A DNA stretch of 64,000 nt. Origin: Dryococelus australis. Lineage: Eukaryota > Arthropoda > Insecta > Phasmatodea > Phasmatidae. Below are positions 44,936-54,655 of the stretch, piece by piece. The notes below the pieces were generated by a model that had not been told where the DNA came from, made no database searches, and saw only the letters and a program-made list of their open reading frames with translations. Both the position numbers and the translations under genes were made by a program. The stretch spans positions 139,732,163 through 139,796,162 of the forward strand of contig CM057000.1 in the NCBI GenBank assembly GCA_029891345.1, written 5' to 3'. Position 1 is the stretch's first letter, and every line of letters begins with the position of its first letter.

Positions 44936-45755
44936 ATGTAGTGTTTTGGTTTATCTGTTAGTTACTCTAAATGAAACCCCCTCATCAACCAGCAGCTACC
45001 ATATTATCTTTCTACACATCGAGCTACTCACCAAATCCTTTCTTGTACGGAGTTGAATTTTAATAAATACAACTTCGTATCATGACGAAAACGCTCCAAG
45101 TTGGAGCCGGGAGGCGAAAGTCGTCCCGCGCCGCGATGCTCCATTGGCCGGCTGCTGAGGGTGTGCGGCAGGTATCGACCAAAATAAGGGAAGAGCGGCA
45201 GGGGACCGCTGACGAGCTGACAGCTGGAACCGAGGTCCTGGAAAAAGGAGCGACGGCTGGAGGAAGGACTGGAAGTTAAAAGTTGTTTCATTTCCTGGTT
45301 GGAACGCCTCGATAAGCGAGTCTGACAACATTTCGGCTGTCGAGGTGATGACGATCTGCGAATGCGCGCTCCGCTGAGGAATGCATATTCACTGCCGCGT
45401 ATTCTCTCCCGTCCTGTGTAAAACCCGGACGTTTTCATTTCGCGCCGGGGGATTAATACATATAGTTAGCGATAGGAACATTTCGCGAGTTCATTTCAGG
45501 ACAAGATTGACTACAAACAACGTATACACTGAAGTTGACTTTGTAATTGGATCACATTTCATGAGACACGCCCTGGACGACTCTGAGCCAATAGCATACT
45601 TGCACAGAAACAAGTAGCGAGTGCCATACAGCCAGGTGTGAAGTAACACTGGCTACTCCATGGGGCAGCAGCCAATGAACGACCGTCTACACACATGACT
45701 GTGGAGTGTAGCCTACAGGTCACTGACCTCGCAATTTTTTCCTCTCTTTACATAT
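44936..45755. other. unassigned GC-rich patch plus a hAT-like piece
   Basis: 45060-45440 is GC-rich with overlapping openings on both strands (up to 136 codons) and no recognised domain. 45475-45740 has AACATTTCGCGAGTTC, GACACGCCCTGGACGACTC and AGCAGCCAATGAACG, echoing families B and J, probably an old relative. Confidence 0.4.
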
Positions 45756-45860
45756 AGCCTGTACGTGGTAACTTCACACTTTTTTCAAACCAAACCTTTG
45801 AAAAACCTCCCAATGTGAAACAAGTTTGTCTACTTCCCAAATATATACCGTAACACTACC
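45756..45860 (+). mobile_element. partial MITE family N
   Basis: ATAGCCTGTACGTGGTAAC then TTCACACTTTTTTC and AAACCTTTGAAAAACC, matching the left end of the copies at 60714 and ~54285. The right end is not found. Confidence 0.5.
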
Positions 45861-45910
45861 GTTTAATACTTCTGCTAAAATGAAAGCAATTTATTCTCCG
45901 TTAAGATTAA

Positions 45911-46360
45911 ACCTTTTGGCGAGTATGCACTTCTATAAACGGGGCTTCGTTTGTACAGAAAAATTATTACTCTTGAAGACAAAATGCACATTTTTATAGT
46001 TTCGATGTTTCGCTGAACTTTATCTGAATCTAAGTAAAAAAAGTATAACTAGTCAACATTTTAGTACGTAAGAATAAAACACTTCTTTATAATGCTATCT
46101 CAAATGAACACTATGGATTGTAAAATCTGTTACTTCTGCTGCGACACATTAATTGGTATACGCGATTTCATTGGGCGACGGCCAGCCAATAGTAGACTTT
46201 GCAGAGTACATTAAGCGTTGTGGTTGGAGCCAGGACCAATAGGACGAAGGTAAGGAGAAATACAGAGACCAACACAACTGATATTGCACTAGTGCAGAAT
46301 ATAGGCAGCTCACTTCAACCTTGTCTTCAGTGACAGTAAATCTGCGCCGTCCTCAGAGGG
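45911..46360 (+). mobile_element. MITE family F (piggyBac-like)
   Basis: Starts ACCTTTTGGCGAGTATG and ends GTCCTCAGAGGG, with TTAA at 45907-45910 and 46361-46364. Inverted CCCTCTGAGGAC at the right end is close to the common piggyBac terminal sequence. The interior matches 48718-49191 in reverse (GTTTCGCTGAACTTTATC, CCAATAGGACGAAGG). Confidence 0.8.
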
Positions 46361-46429
46361 TTAATTAAAGCAACTGCCTATGGAGCACCACACCTGACTA
46401 GAAAATCCCGATGAACTCATAAAGATAGT

Positions 46430-47055
46430 AGTACAGACACCATAAAAGTTATCAGAAAAGTGCTATTTATCCAATACTATACGAAAGAACAATGTATATA
46501 TTTTGCAAAATCATAAAATATTTTACTAAAATATGCTTTATTTTGAATGTAAAAAATAATAATCGATTAAAATAGTGTGTTTCTTTATCAAACTTTAAGC
46601 ATATTTCAATTCTGGATGCTTCAGAAAGCAGAATTTGCAAGAAAATCTCCGTATGGAATGTCGTAATAATATTTACCATGATTGCGTGTAAGAAAATTGT
46701 AGTAATAATGTAAGAAATCGTTTTTGTAATTAATTTTATGTGCGTCCATTTGTCACAAATATTTATGGCTGAAACTGACGTAAATCAAGTTAATTATGAA
46801 ATATATATGGTACAGTATTACTGTGATTTTATTACATATGATCACAGTAAATATTATGAAGATCTTTTTTTAAGAACATTCTCTTGTAAATTCTGCTTTC
46901 CGAAGCATCCAAATAGGTACTCCACTTAAATTTTGGTTAAAAATGCGGACTCTATTAATCGATTAATTTTTTACATTAGATATAATGTTTTAGTAAAAAA
47001 TGTTATATTGTTGCAAAATACTGTATATGCATTTATGGCGTCTGTATTGTTTTTT
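46430..47055. mobile_element. foldback element P
   Basis: Long imperfect inverted arms: left about 46435-46650 (GACACCATAAAAG, TATTTTGCAAAATC, ATCGATTAAAATAG, GGATGCTTCAGAAAGCAG) and right about 46885-47055, the complement. The loop (~230 bp) holds one 63-codon opening without features. Likely a non-autonomous MITE; TA/TTA targets not resolved. Confidence 0.7.
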
Positions 47056-47690
47056 TTATGAGTTCTTCACATTGTAGAATAAAATTAGATTAATTTATTC
47101 TATAACGTTACACGTACTGAGTTAAAATATTATTTATATATTTATATATAATTATAAAAAATCTAAATAATATAGTGGCTCATTTTAACTGTTAGTCTTT
47201 CGGGAAGGGAGTGGGGGGGGGGGGGGTGTCTTCTACACTCTCTGAAATCGTTAACACATCGCCATACACCCATATACACCCTCTACTTGCTTGGATGCTG
47301 AAGTTACATAAAGTACATCCCACGCAAACAAATCTATATAAACGACTGAGCCTACGACGAAATAAGTAATTAGCCACTACCATATCCCCAAACCCCTCTT
47401 CTACTACGATGTGGATGTTTCTCCGAGGCACTTCTGTTTCCTTATCGATCTTCGTTTCAATTTATCTAACGTCTACTAAATTCAGAACGATCAACATCTC
47501 CCCAGCTATCCTGTGGGTGGAGGAGGGGCTAGTCTCATCACAGCTCATCATTGTTTCTTAAGTGGATAAATGGGTGCGGGTTTTAAGTTCATTTATATAT
47601 GGCATTCTAAACTGCTGGTTTACTGTAGACACACTAAGAAGCTACCTACTGCTATTGCTTGACCGTTAGTAGGATAACAGCGGGATTCTG
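47056..47690. other. unassigned with poly-G
   Basis: A 14-G run at 47213-47226. Nothing else recognised. Confidence 0.5.
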
Positions 47691-47697
47691 CATGCGC

Positions 47698-47997
47698 TAG
47701 AGCTAGTGATTTTTCGCGAAAGAAAAAAGTGTGAGTTCACGGTAGACTTCAATGCTCTAAGCACCCAACAAGCAGCTTGTCTATTGCCATTTGTTGCTGT
47801 CTGCTTGAGAAAGCGTTTTCATATTTGACCGGGCCATTCAAAATTCAGCAATATCGGCATGGCTCCTACGTGATTCGTGTGCAGATAGTTAACACGTGTG
47901 AAAAAGTAATTCAGCCAATCAAGTTAGGAAAATGACCCTACATTGTTTTGAAATACAACTTGTCTTGGAATCTTTTCACGAAATTTCACTACCCCTA
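47698..47997 (+). mobile_element. MITE family R, copy 2 (hAT-like)
   Basis: TAGAGCTAGTGATTTTTCGCG to CGAAATTTCACTACCCCTA. Possible flanks GCATGCGC and TGCACGCC are a poor match. Interior CTGTCTGCTTGAGAAAG and TTCAGCCAATCAAG match 7676-7960. Confidence 0.75.
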
Positions 47998-48142
47998 TGC
48001 ACGCCAGAGTTAGTGAGATAACACTGAAGCCAAGCCAGTTCAGTCTACACTTAAATGATTCATATAAAATGAATAACAAATGACGATCAGCACGACCAAT
48101 AAGAAACCTAACATGTCCTAGACCCTATTTAAAAACCCAAGT

Positions 48143-48173
<31 letters not shown>

Positions 48174-48717
48174 TAGAGAAAGAAAAACTATAAGGTTTAC
48201 TTAAATCAAATGCCAATCACTATAATTAGTGTTACTCAATTTACAATTATTTGACCCTGGTGTCATTATCTGATAGCAATCTAAGGAAAGTTAAAACATA
48301 TTCCAAAAGAAAAATTAGCATCACAGACACTACTAAGTACATATTACCATTCTCTATTAATGCTTTGGTTTTAAGCCCCGCTAAAACTTTCACTTCAAAT
48401 TCTCACCACAAAATACAACACTGGCAACCCGATGTATGTGTGTAAGTATATCACGCCATACACTCAAAAAGTTACATGAAATGCGTATTTCGTAGCCGTG
48501 TTAGTTTAAAGGTAAGTATCAAATGCTTCTAGAAATGTGTTTATCTTCACAGGCATGTAATACGTGGATTGCGTGTCGTGCGCAGCAGATCGATCTCAAG
48601 CTGAACTTGAGAACATCATGGACAGTTCCAAGCGAGGCGGTTTTATATGAAGTCGCAGTCACTGGTTTTGTCCCAGCAATATCCGGCTAAGTAGAGACAA
48701 CTTGGAGGGACTTGGAC
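47998..48717. other. unassigned with poly-A
   Basis: A 25-A run at 48149-48173 could be the tail of a retroposed sequence, but I find no recognisable body beside it. The 64-codon opening at 48251 has no features. Confidence 0.4.
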
Positions 48718-49191
48718 CCTTTGAGGACGACGCAGATTTGCTATCACTGAAGACAAGGTTGAATTGAACTGCCTATATTCTGCACTAGTGCAATATTAGT
48801 TGTGTTGGTCCCTGTATTTCCACTTATTATCGTCCTATTCGTCCTGGCTCCACCCACCACGCCTACTGTACTCTGTAAAGTTTACTATAGGCTGGCCGTC
48901 GGCCAATGAAGTCGCGCGTTGACTGTGTACCAATTATAGTGTCGCGGCAGAAGTAACAAGTTTTACAATCCATTGTGTTCGTTTGAGATAACATTTGACA
49001 GAAAAATTTTTATTCTTATGTACTAAAATGTTGATCAGTTGTACTTTTTTTTTTACTTAGATTCCGATAAAGTTCAGCGAAACACTAAAACAATAAATGT
49101 ATGCATTTTGTCTTCAAGAGCAAAAAAAAATAAATCCTTACAAACGAAGCCCCGATATATGCGCACATACTCCCCAACGGGTTAACAGAGT
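48718..49191 (-). mobile_element. MITE family F (piggyBac-like), reverse
   Basis: CCCTTTGAGGACGACGCAG at the left end and CCCCAACGGG|TTAA at the right (TTAA at 49192-49195). The left TTAA has been lost. Matches 45911-46360 in reverse. Confidence 0.8.
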
Positions 49192-49315
49192 ACGCTATTT
49201 ATCCAAACGGAAAATCGGGGGTTTCACTGTGTTGGAGACACGGCCCTGGTTTTTAAGTGAATACGTGTGCTTTAGGGGGCAATATTTACTTTGGGTAAGA
49301 TTCATTATACTCAGA
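49192..49315. other. unassigned spacer
   Basis: Nothing recognised. Confidence 0.5.
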
Positions 49316-50347
49316 CTAGGAACGAAACGTTATTTTTCATGGGAGAGTTTGGCATAGAGAAAATTTCTGTCACTACGTGGGTAGTGTTCATAAAGGAATC
49401 ATTTTATAAAAATTTTCAGCTACGTGAATGATAAAATAGAGAAGTATTGTACTTAGTTTTGAAATGTTTATTTTATATAACGTCTCATTATGTAGAGCGT
49501 CTAATTAGTATTGTTAAGCCTTACAGTGGTATGGGAATCTAGTATACGAGTACACACATGTTTATTTGATAGAAATGCAATTTTTGCGATGTGTTCTACA
49601 CATAAGTTAATTATTCAGTAATTTTATTTTTATTTTATTTTAAATATCTACTCTCGTAGACGCAGCAGTTGAGAGGTTATTATTCATGTATTCAATATTA
49701 CGTATTTATTTTCATATTGTTATATTTTGAGCTACATGTTAATTTGTGTAAGTTGGTAATGGTTGATAACAACGTATTGATTGTAATCATAAGTAATGCA
49801 CCCTGATATAAGCCCTATGTCACACAGGTAAATTCAGATCAGGTAACCGACGTCAAATTGAGTTGTTGAAAGAATGTTCTGGTCCCCAACTTGTTTGAAA
49901 TGGGTCACTAACGTAAGAAGTCGGGTAGACCTGAGCTCCGTCTGAACAGTGAAAAATTATAATTTAAAAGTGAGTTTGATCGCGACAAATATGCTCCGTT
50001 TTACGTAAATAGTCGGCAGAGTGTATAGTGCCTGAAAATAAGAACTCGTATTTTGCTCTACTGAATTTTGGCATTGCTAGCCAGGAACATTTTATTCAGT
50101 GTAGACGCATAGACAGATTTATTGTAAAATGTAACGTGTGAGTGTGATTACTATTTGAACATTAAACCAAACTTTCTGCACACTAAAACATTTTAAATTT
50201 GGTACGGACTTTTAAAACTGCAAAGCTTTAATTATGGTTGCCAAGCACACACACACACACATACACATACACACACACACACCAGCGCTTACCTAGCGGC
50301 AAAATTTTTTTGGTGCCAAACTTTTAGCATTGATCGCCCCAACCTAC
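49316..50347 (+). mobile_element. family G, longer member
   Basis: The left arm (GGAACGAAACG, GAGTTTGGCATAGAG, GTCACTACGTGGGTAG) and right arm (GCGCTTACCTAGCGG, GTGCCAAACTTTTAGC) match family G ends, but about 1.03 kb apart instead of 0.3 kb. The extra ~700 bp is AT-rich, with a CA repeat at 50244-50281. Either a longer relative or a copy with an unseen insertion. Confidence 0.55.
50244..50281 (+). repeat. (CA)n microsatellite
   Basis: CA repeat with two T interruptions, just inside the right arm of the longer G element. Confidence 0.9.
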
Positions 50348-50595
50348 AGTAGAAATAACCGCACTATGGGATACAGGAATGACAGAAACGAAATGGATAC
50401 TTGGATTCCGTGGCTCAGATCGACCGATCCGAATTACATCTTCCGTTTGGCGCAAAAATCACTGCGCTGGCACGTCGGGGTAGAGAGATATCCTTACCGA
50501 AAATTTTCGCCCACGTCATAAAACAAAATTGCCCCCACCCGCGCCTCGCCCACGCGCAAGGGCCGATTCGAAGTAATGCTCGCGCTGTAGTCGTT
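50348..50595. other. unassigned
   Basis: CCGAAAATTTTCGCCCACG near 50498-50516 echoes family G. Two overlapping openings, no features. Confidence 0.4.
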
Positions 50596-50640
50596 TAAAT
50601 GCTGTTCACAGTAAAGTGAGCACTTTCGAAATCAACCTAT
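50596..50640 (-). mobile_element. A2 terminal fragment
   Basis: TAAATGCTGTTCACAG, AAGTGAGCACTTTCGAAATC matches the reverse A2 end (compare 33238). The sequence stops being A2-like after 50640. Confidence 0.65.
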
Positions 50641-50759
50641 TGTTACACCGGCGTGAAGGCGCCTGTAATTGACGTCGTCGCCTGAACACGCCCGCTCACC
50701 TTGAGCGCTGTTCAGGACAGCTGTTACGGCAGTCGAGTTGGTGTGAATGGCCAAACAGC

Positions 50760-51560
50760 TGTAAGAAGGAAAAATTTCCTTCATTTTACGGAAAATTGCT
50801 GGTAAAAATTTATCCAGAAGTGTCCGTAAACTCTACGTAAAATTGCGGACACATTGATTTTCAGAAACGGACTATCCGTAAATTTCACGGAACCTCTCCG
50901 CTAATTTCCAAGTTAGTATTCTGTACTTTCCGTTTAAAATAAAAAGATAATGAAAATGTTTTTAATTTTCGTTATGTGAGTGTTCTACCGTGTATAAAAA
51001 AATTATATTTAAAAAGTTAAAATATTGTGTACCTAAGCGAGGTTTGAACGCAAGTCAAAAAATTATCAATTCAGGACTCTAACCATCCACCTATATCTCT
51101 CACTTGAGCTTGTGGTATAACTTTGATATTTATATTCAAAAACAAAAGAAACAGTTCAGTTTATATTAAATTTAGTATATTTTTAGTGTTACCGAATGTT
51201 ACCAGACGCCTAATGCTATTTTTTAATGTTCGAAAGAACATCGCGTGGATAACCTTAACTGCCGCAGAAACAATAATTTTCTTGTTACAGTATCGAAGAA
51301 AGTTTCCTGTAGAATCGGCATTTTTCGTCCCCGTAATTCGTAGCCAAAGGGAACACGGAGACTTTCGGTGTTTTGTATTTACGGACTCAACTCCGTTTTT
51401 CGTCATTACGGGTTGCCTCTCCGTATATACACTGTACATTCCCGTAAAACATTCCGTAAATATAGAGAAAGTTTTAACAGTGCACCACCGGCAAGGAATC
51501 GGGGCAAATTGCACCATTTCGTAGCCGATATTTAGCACTACTGGGTTTTGGACATCGTGT
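50760..51560. repeat. CCGTAAA-rich segment
   Basis: The word CCGTAAA or its complement TTTACGG (and near variants) occurs at least ten times in 50785-50945 and 51330-51475. Between the two clusters lies a tRNA-like sequence. Opposite-strand openings of 133 and 147 codons (51123-51604) are mutual shadows. May be an unknown repeat; no other copy in the window. Confidence 0.4.
51035..51095 (-). repeat. tRNA-like sequence
   Basis: On the minus strand GGTGGATGGTTAG (51080-51092) and GCGTTCAAACCTCG (51038-51051) resemble A and B boxes at 28-30 bp spacing. Stems are not convincing. Probably a SINE head or old tRNA pseudogene. Confidence 0.45.
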
Positions 51561-52440
51561 TTCTGAATCGGGACGCCGACCAGAATGGAGGACCCCAGGA
51601 GCATGGTGTGCCATTCGCCGTAACTCCACCTTAGATCAACATCATCGAGACTCTACACAAGGCGGGACAAACCCCGATAATTTAGTAACTTATCATGGCT
51701 CAAACTGGGTAATTAATTAGCTGTTAATACAGTTTGCTGCCCGCTAATTTAGAGTAACTTGTTTGTATAATTGTTGGAATAAATATACCTGGTTTGCAGA
51801 CACAACTGCCAATACGCCCTGCACCAAACGATACATAAATAATGATACGCACATACGTGATTGACAGTTAACAGTGACATAACAGTTCTTGAAGGGAACT
51901 CATTAGGAAGAATGCACCTTGGTGGTGTATTGTGGTCGTACTTTGATATTCGATTTAAGATCCAATATACAGGATGTTCGATACTGCGTTTGGTCTATTA
52001 TTTGTTGGTACTGTGACATAGTTACCGTCGTTGCAAATTTACATTTCCTTGTCATTATTGTCCTGCTCGAGTGATTGCGATGACGTAACAGTTTGTTTTA
52101 CCGAATTTGGCTGATCGGTTTTGGCGTTATTGCATTTTCAGTTTTCATGGTTATGGACAGAGCGGCAGTGTATAGACACTAATACTACTGTCTGCTGCCG
52201 CGCTTAAAAATCATTTGATGATAAACTGTGTACTAAAAGATAACGATATCATGCCAGGTGCACAGTCGAGTGGACTTGGAGATAAGGTAGCGCGCTGTGC
52301 GCCTCTTCTATCATCCAACACCTTACTATACCACTAGATACAGCCCCTACCATGATTCACAACCATAAAGCCCCTAACCCTTCTTGTATAAAGTAGATCA
52401 CAAATCGGCTTTATAACACTATGAAATATGTCAGTGTCAC
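51561..52440. other. unassigned
   Basis: No repeat or gene recognised. Confidence 0.4.
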
Positions 52441-52680
52441 TATAAACTATTCAAGGTTAAGTGAGCACTATTGAAAGCCCTCTGATTTGGAATAATTGCC
52501 TATAAATATATTTTATTTTAGCCTTAGACGTTGACTGCAGAGTACAGTGTAATATACACACTGCGTTTATTACTAACATGACAATATATATTCTAAAAGG
52601 TGGTTAAAGGATAAATAATGGCTGAAAGTAAAAAGTAACTAGGGCCTCAAAAATGCTCACTTTACCGTGAACAGCCTACA
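52441..52680 (+). mobile_element. MITE family A1
   Basis: AACTATTCAAGGTTAAGTG to TTTACCGTGAACAGCCTACA. The interior is nearly the same as 8764-9001, so the two are close relatives. Confidence 0.8.
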
Positions 52681-53805
52681 CCTGCATGTATTTTAACAGT
52701 GAGGCTGAATGGCATGCGCCCTGTAAAGTTGGTAAAGACTGGGATAAAGTAGATCCATGTCTTCACGTTGAATTGAAAATGCTAGATAAACATTTGAGAA
52801 TATTGAAATGATTTGTTTTACTTTCGGTGTTTTTAATGAGTGTAAGAGTTGGATTGAACAAAGGGGTAAAATATTTACTGTATAATAATTTCACAGTTCT
52901 ACTTGACCGACGCATGAATAATGTGACCGGGCCCATTGCTATGTTAATTTTACATATAGCGGAAGTATCATCATCATCATCATCAATCGTATTGCTAATT
53001 CCTAAGCGTCGTGACCCTATAAATCTTGATTTCTTGTGGACTTTTAAATCAAAGAATGCCATCCTGACCAGTTATCTCCATGCCTTATGCCTTATGAAAT
53101 GGCAAGCCGGTGATCTTGGACACCTGATCCAACCACCTGATTGGAACTCTTCCGCGAGGCCTTTTACCTTCTATTGTTCCTTATAAGATAGTTTTCTCCA
53201 GATTGTCATTGTTCCTCCTCACTATATGTCCAAAGAACTGGAGGATCCTCTCATTGGTATAGGAAGAGAGTCACTTAGATACATTTAACTGTGTAACAAT
53301 GGAAGCATTGGTGCTTTTTTCAGTCCATGATGCCCTTAACATTCTGGGCCAACACCACGTTTCGAAGGCGTCTATGCTATTATAATCAGCAGCCTTAACG
53401 GTCCATTTGTATACGAAGACAGAAAATATAAGAGTTTGCACAAGGCGGGTCTTAGCGTTATTCGTTATAATCCTGTTCTGCCAGATTTTCAGCGTTTTTT
53501 TTACTCGTGGCCACGTTTCCTAAAATGATCCTTCTTAGGAATTTCTTCCTCACAGCTTCCTGCGTTGCAGATGCTCGGACCTTGGTATACAAAATGCTTT
53601 ACTACTTCCATCCTATTCAATCGACCAGCGAGTTGGGACTGTGATTTGCGAACAATGATCATGAGTTTTGATTTGTTTATGTTAATCTCCAATCAATATT
53701 CCAAACAAAAATTTTTCACTCTATCGGGTATACGGAATGTGAATACAAGCAGACCTTGCGCAGAGCATTCAAAAGCGCTCAGTTTATAGTGAACAGCTTT
53801 TACAC
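52681..53805 (-). mobile_element. MITE family A2 split by a LINE
   Basis: Reverse A2 interior from CCTGCATGTATTTTAACAG through ACTTGACCGACGCATG to about 52970, then the LINE. The A2 end resumes at about 53746 (AATACAAGCAGACC, CAGTTTATAGTGAACAGC). The left terminus is missing beside the A1 copy. Confidence 0.75.
52971..53745 (-). mobile_element. 5'-truncated non-LTR retrotransposon (LINE) inside A2
   Basis: On the minus strand the piece 53692-53501 reads EININKSKLMII, then VKHFVYQG, and then EEEI, like the palm/thumb end of a LINE reverse transcriptase. The far end contains GKRPRGRVP and RWLDQV (about 53070-53160), a C-terminal pattern common in RTE/CR1-like LINEs. It ends in a (GAT)n tail (52973-52990, read as ATC on the plus strand), as in target-primed insertions. 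Many frameshifts and stops; 5' end missing. Dead copy. Confidence 0.7.
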
Positions 53806-54055
53806 GATAAAGCGAGACGATTGTTACTTCAATCGTGTTATTAATCACGAAGTCACAATGTCAGGCACCCTGGAAACGTCACATCTCCGTTTCTGTCCTG
53901 GTTCCTAAGTGACAATCTGATGTAAAATGGCGGAGGCAAGGAGCTGACGAAGGGATACCCGTCTAGTTCCAGGACCTCTTCGTGAATAATTTCTATCAAA
54001 ACAATCCATCTTATAACATATCATGGAACGTAATAGAAAAGAAAATACGGGGAAT
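53806..54055. other. unassigned spacer
   Basis: Nothing recognised. Confidence 0.5.
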
Positions 54056-54059
54056 CGTT

Positions 54060-54276
54060 CTAAACATCGAGGTCCGATGAGAGTGATTGAGGTATGGAGC
54101 GGCGCCGAATTGAAGGGACAGGGAAAGCGGGAGATCCCCGAGAAGACCCGCCGACCAACGGCATCGTCCGGCACGATTCCCACATGCGAAAATCCGGAGC
54201 GACCCGGCCGGGGGTTGAACCCGGATCGCCTTGGTGGGAGGCGAGCAGGCTAACCATTCAGCCACCGTGGCCCCTA
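54060..54276 (-). repeat. tRNA-derived SINE (first family), head and body
   Basis: Minus strand: A box GGCTGAATGGTT (54252-54263) and B box GGGTTCAACCCC (about 54211-54222), then the shared body (CGGCCGGGTCGCTCC, GGCGCCGCTCC). Best-preserved head of the family here. Openings of up to 92 codons on both strands lie within it. Confidence 0.85.
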
Positions 54277-54284
54277 TGTGCTTA

Positions 54285-54655
54285 TAGTTTATTCGTTCTT
54301 TTTAAAATGAACCTTTGAAAAACTACCCCATGTATGACATCTTTGGTTGTTTTTTGCTTACGGTAAATTAAATGCCATTTAATTTTGTTTAAACTTATCA
54401 TTTAATTATATTTTAATTATAAATTATAATATTTTAAATAATATGAATAAAAGTAGGGAAATATACGTGTGTTGGTAATGCATATTAAGAAATAGTTGTC
54501 ATACAAAATATTATTAAGCACGACAACGGTGCGTGGTTCCTTTGGTGAAATTTTCTAAAATCGGTTGAGATCCGTTTGCATTAGGCGGAGGAATATCCTG
54601 GAAGTAGAACTTTAGCAGGGCTTCAGAAAGGTTCGATGTGACGTGAACGGACAGT
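54285..54655 (+). mobile_element. MITE family N
   Basis: AACCTTTGAAAAACTACCCC at the left and GTAGAACTTTAGCAGGGCTTC to GACGTGAACGG at the right match 60714-61137 in order (GTTGGTAATGC, GGTGAAATTTTCT between them). The leftmost ~20 bp are lost against the SINE. Confidence 0.65.

Noticed and set aside
51123-51604. Opposite-strand openings of 133 and 147 codons
   Set aside because: They mirror each other over the same DNA, cross the CCGTAAA-rich segment, and contain no recognisable motif.
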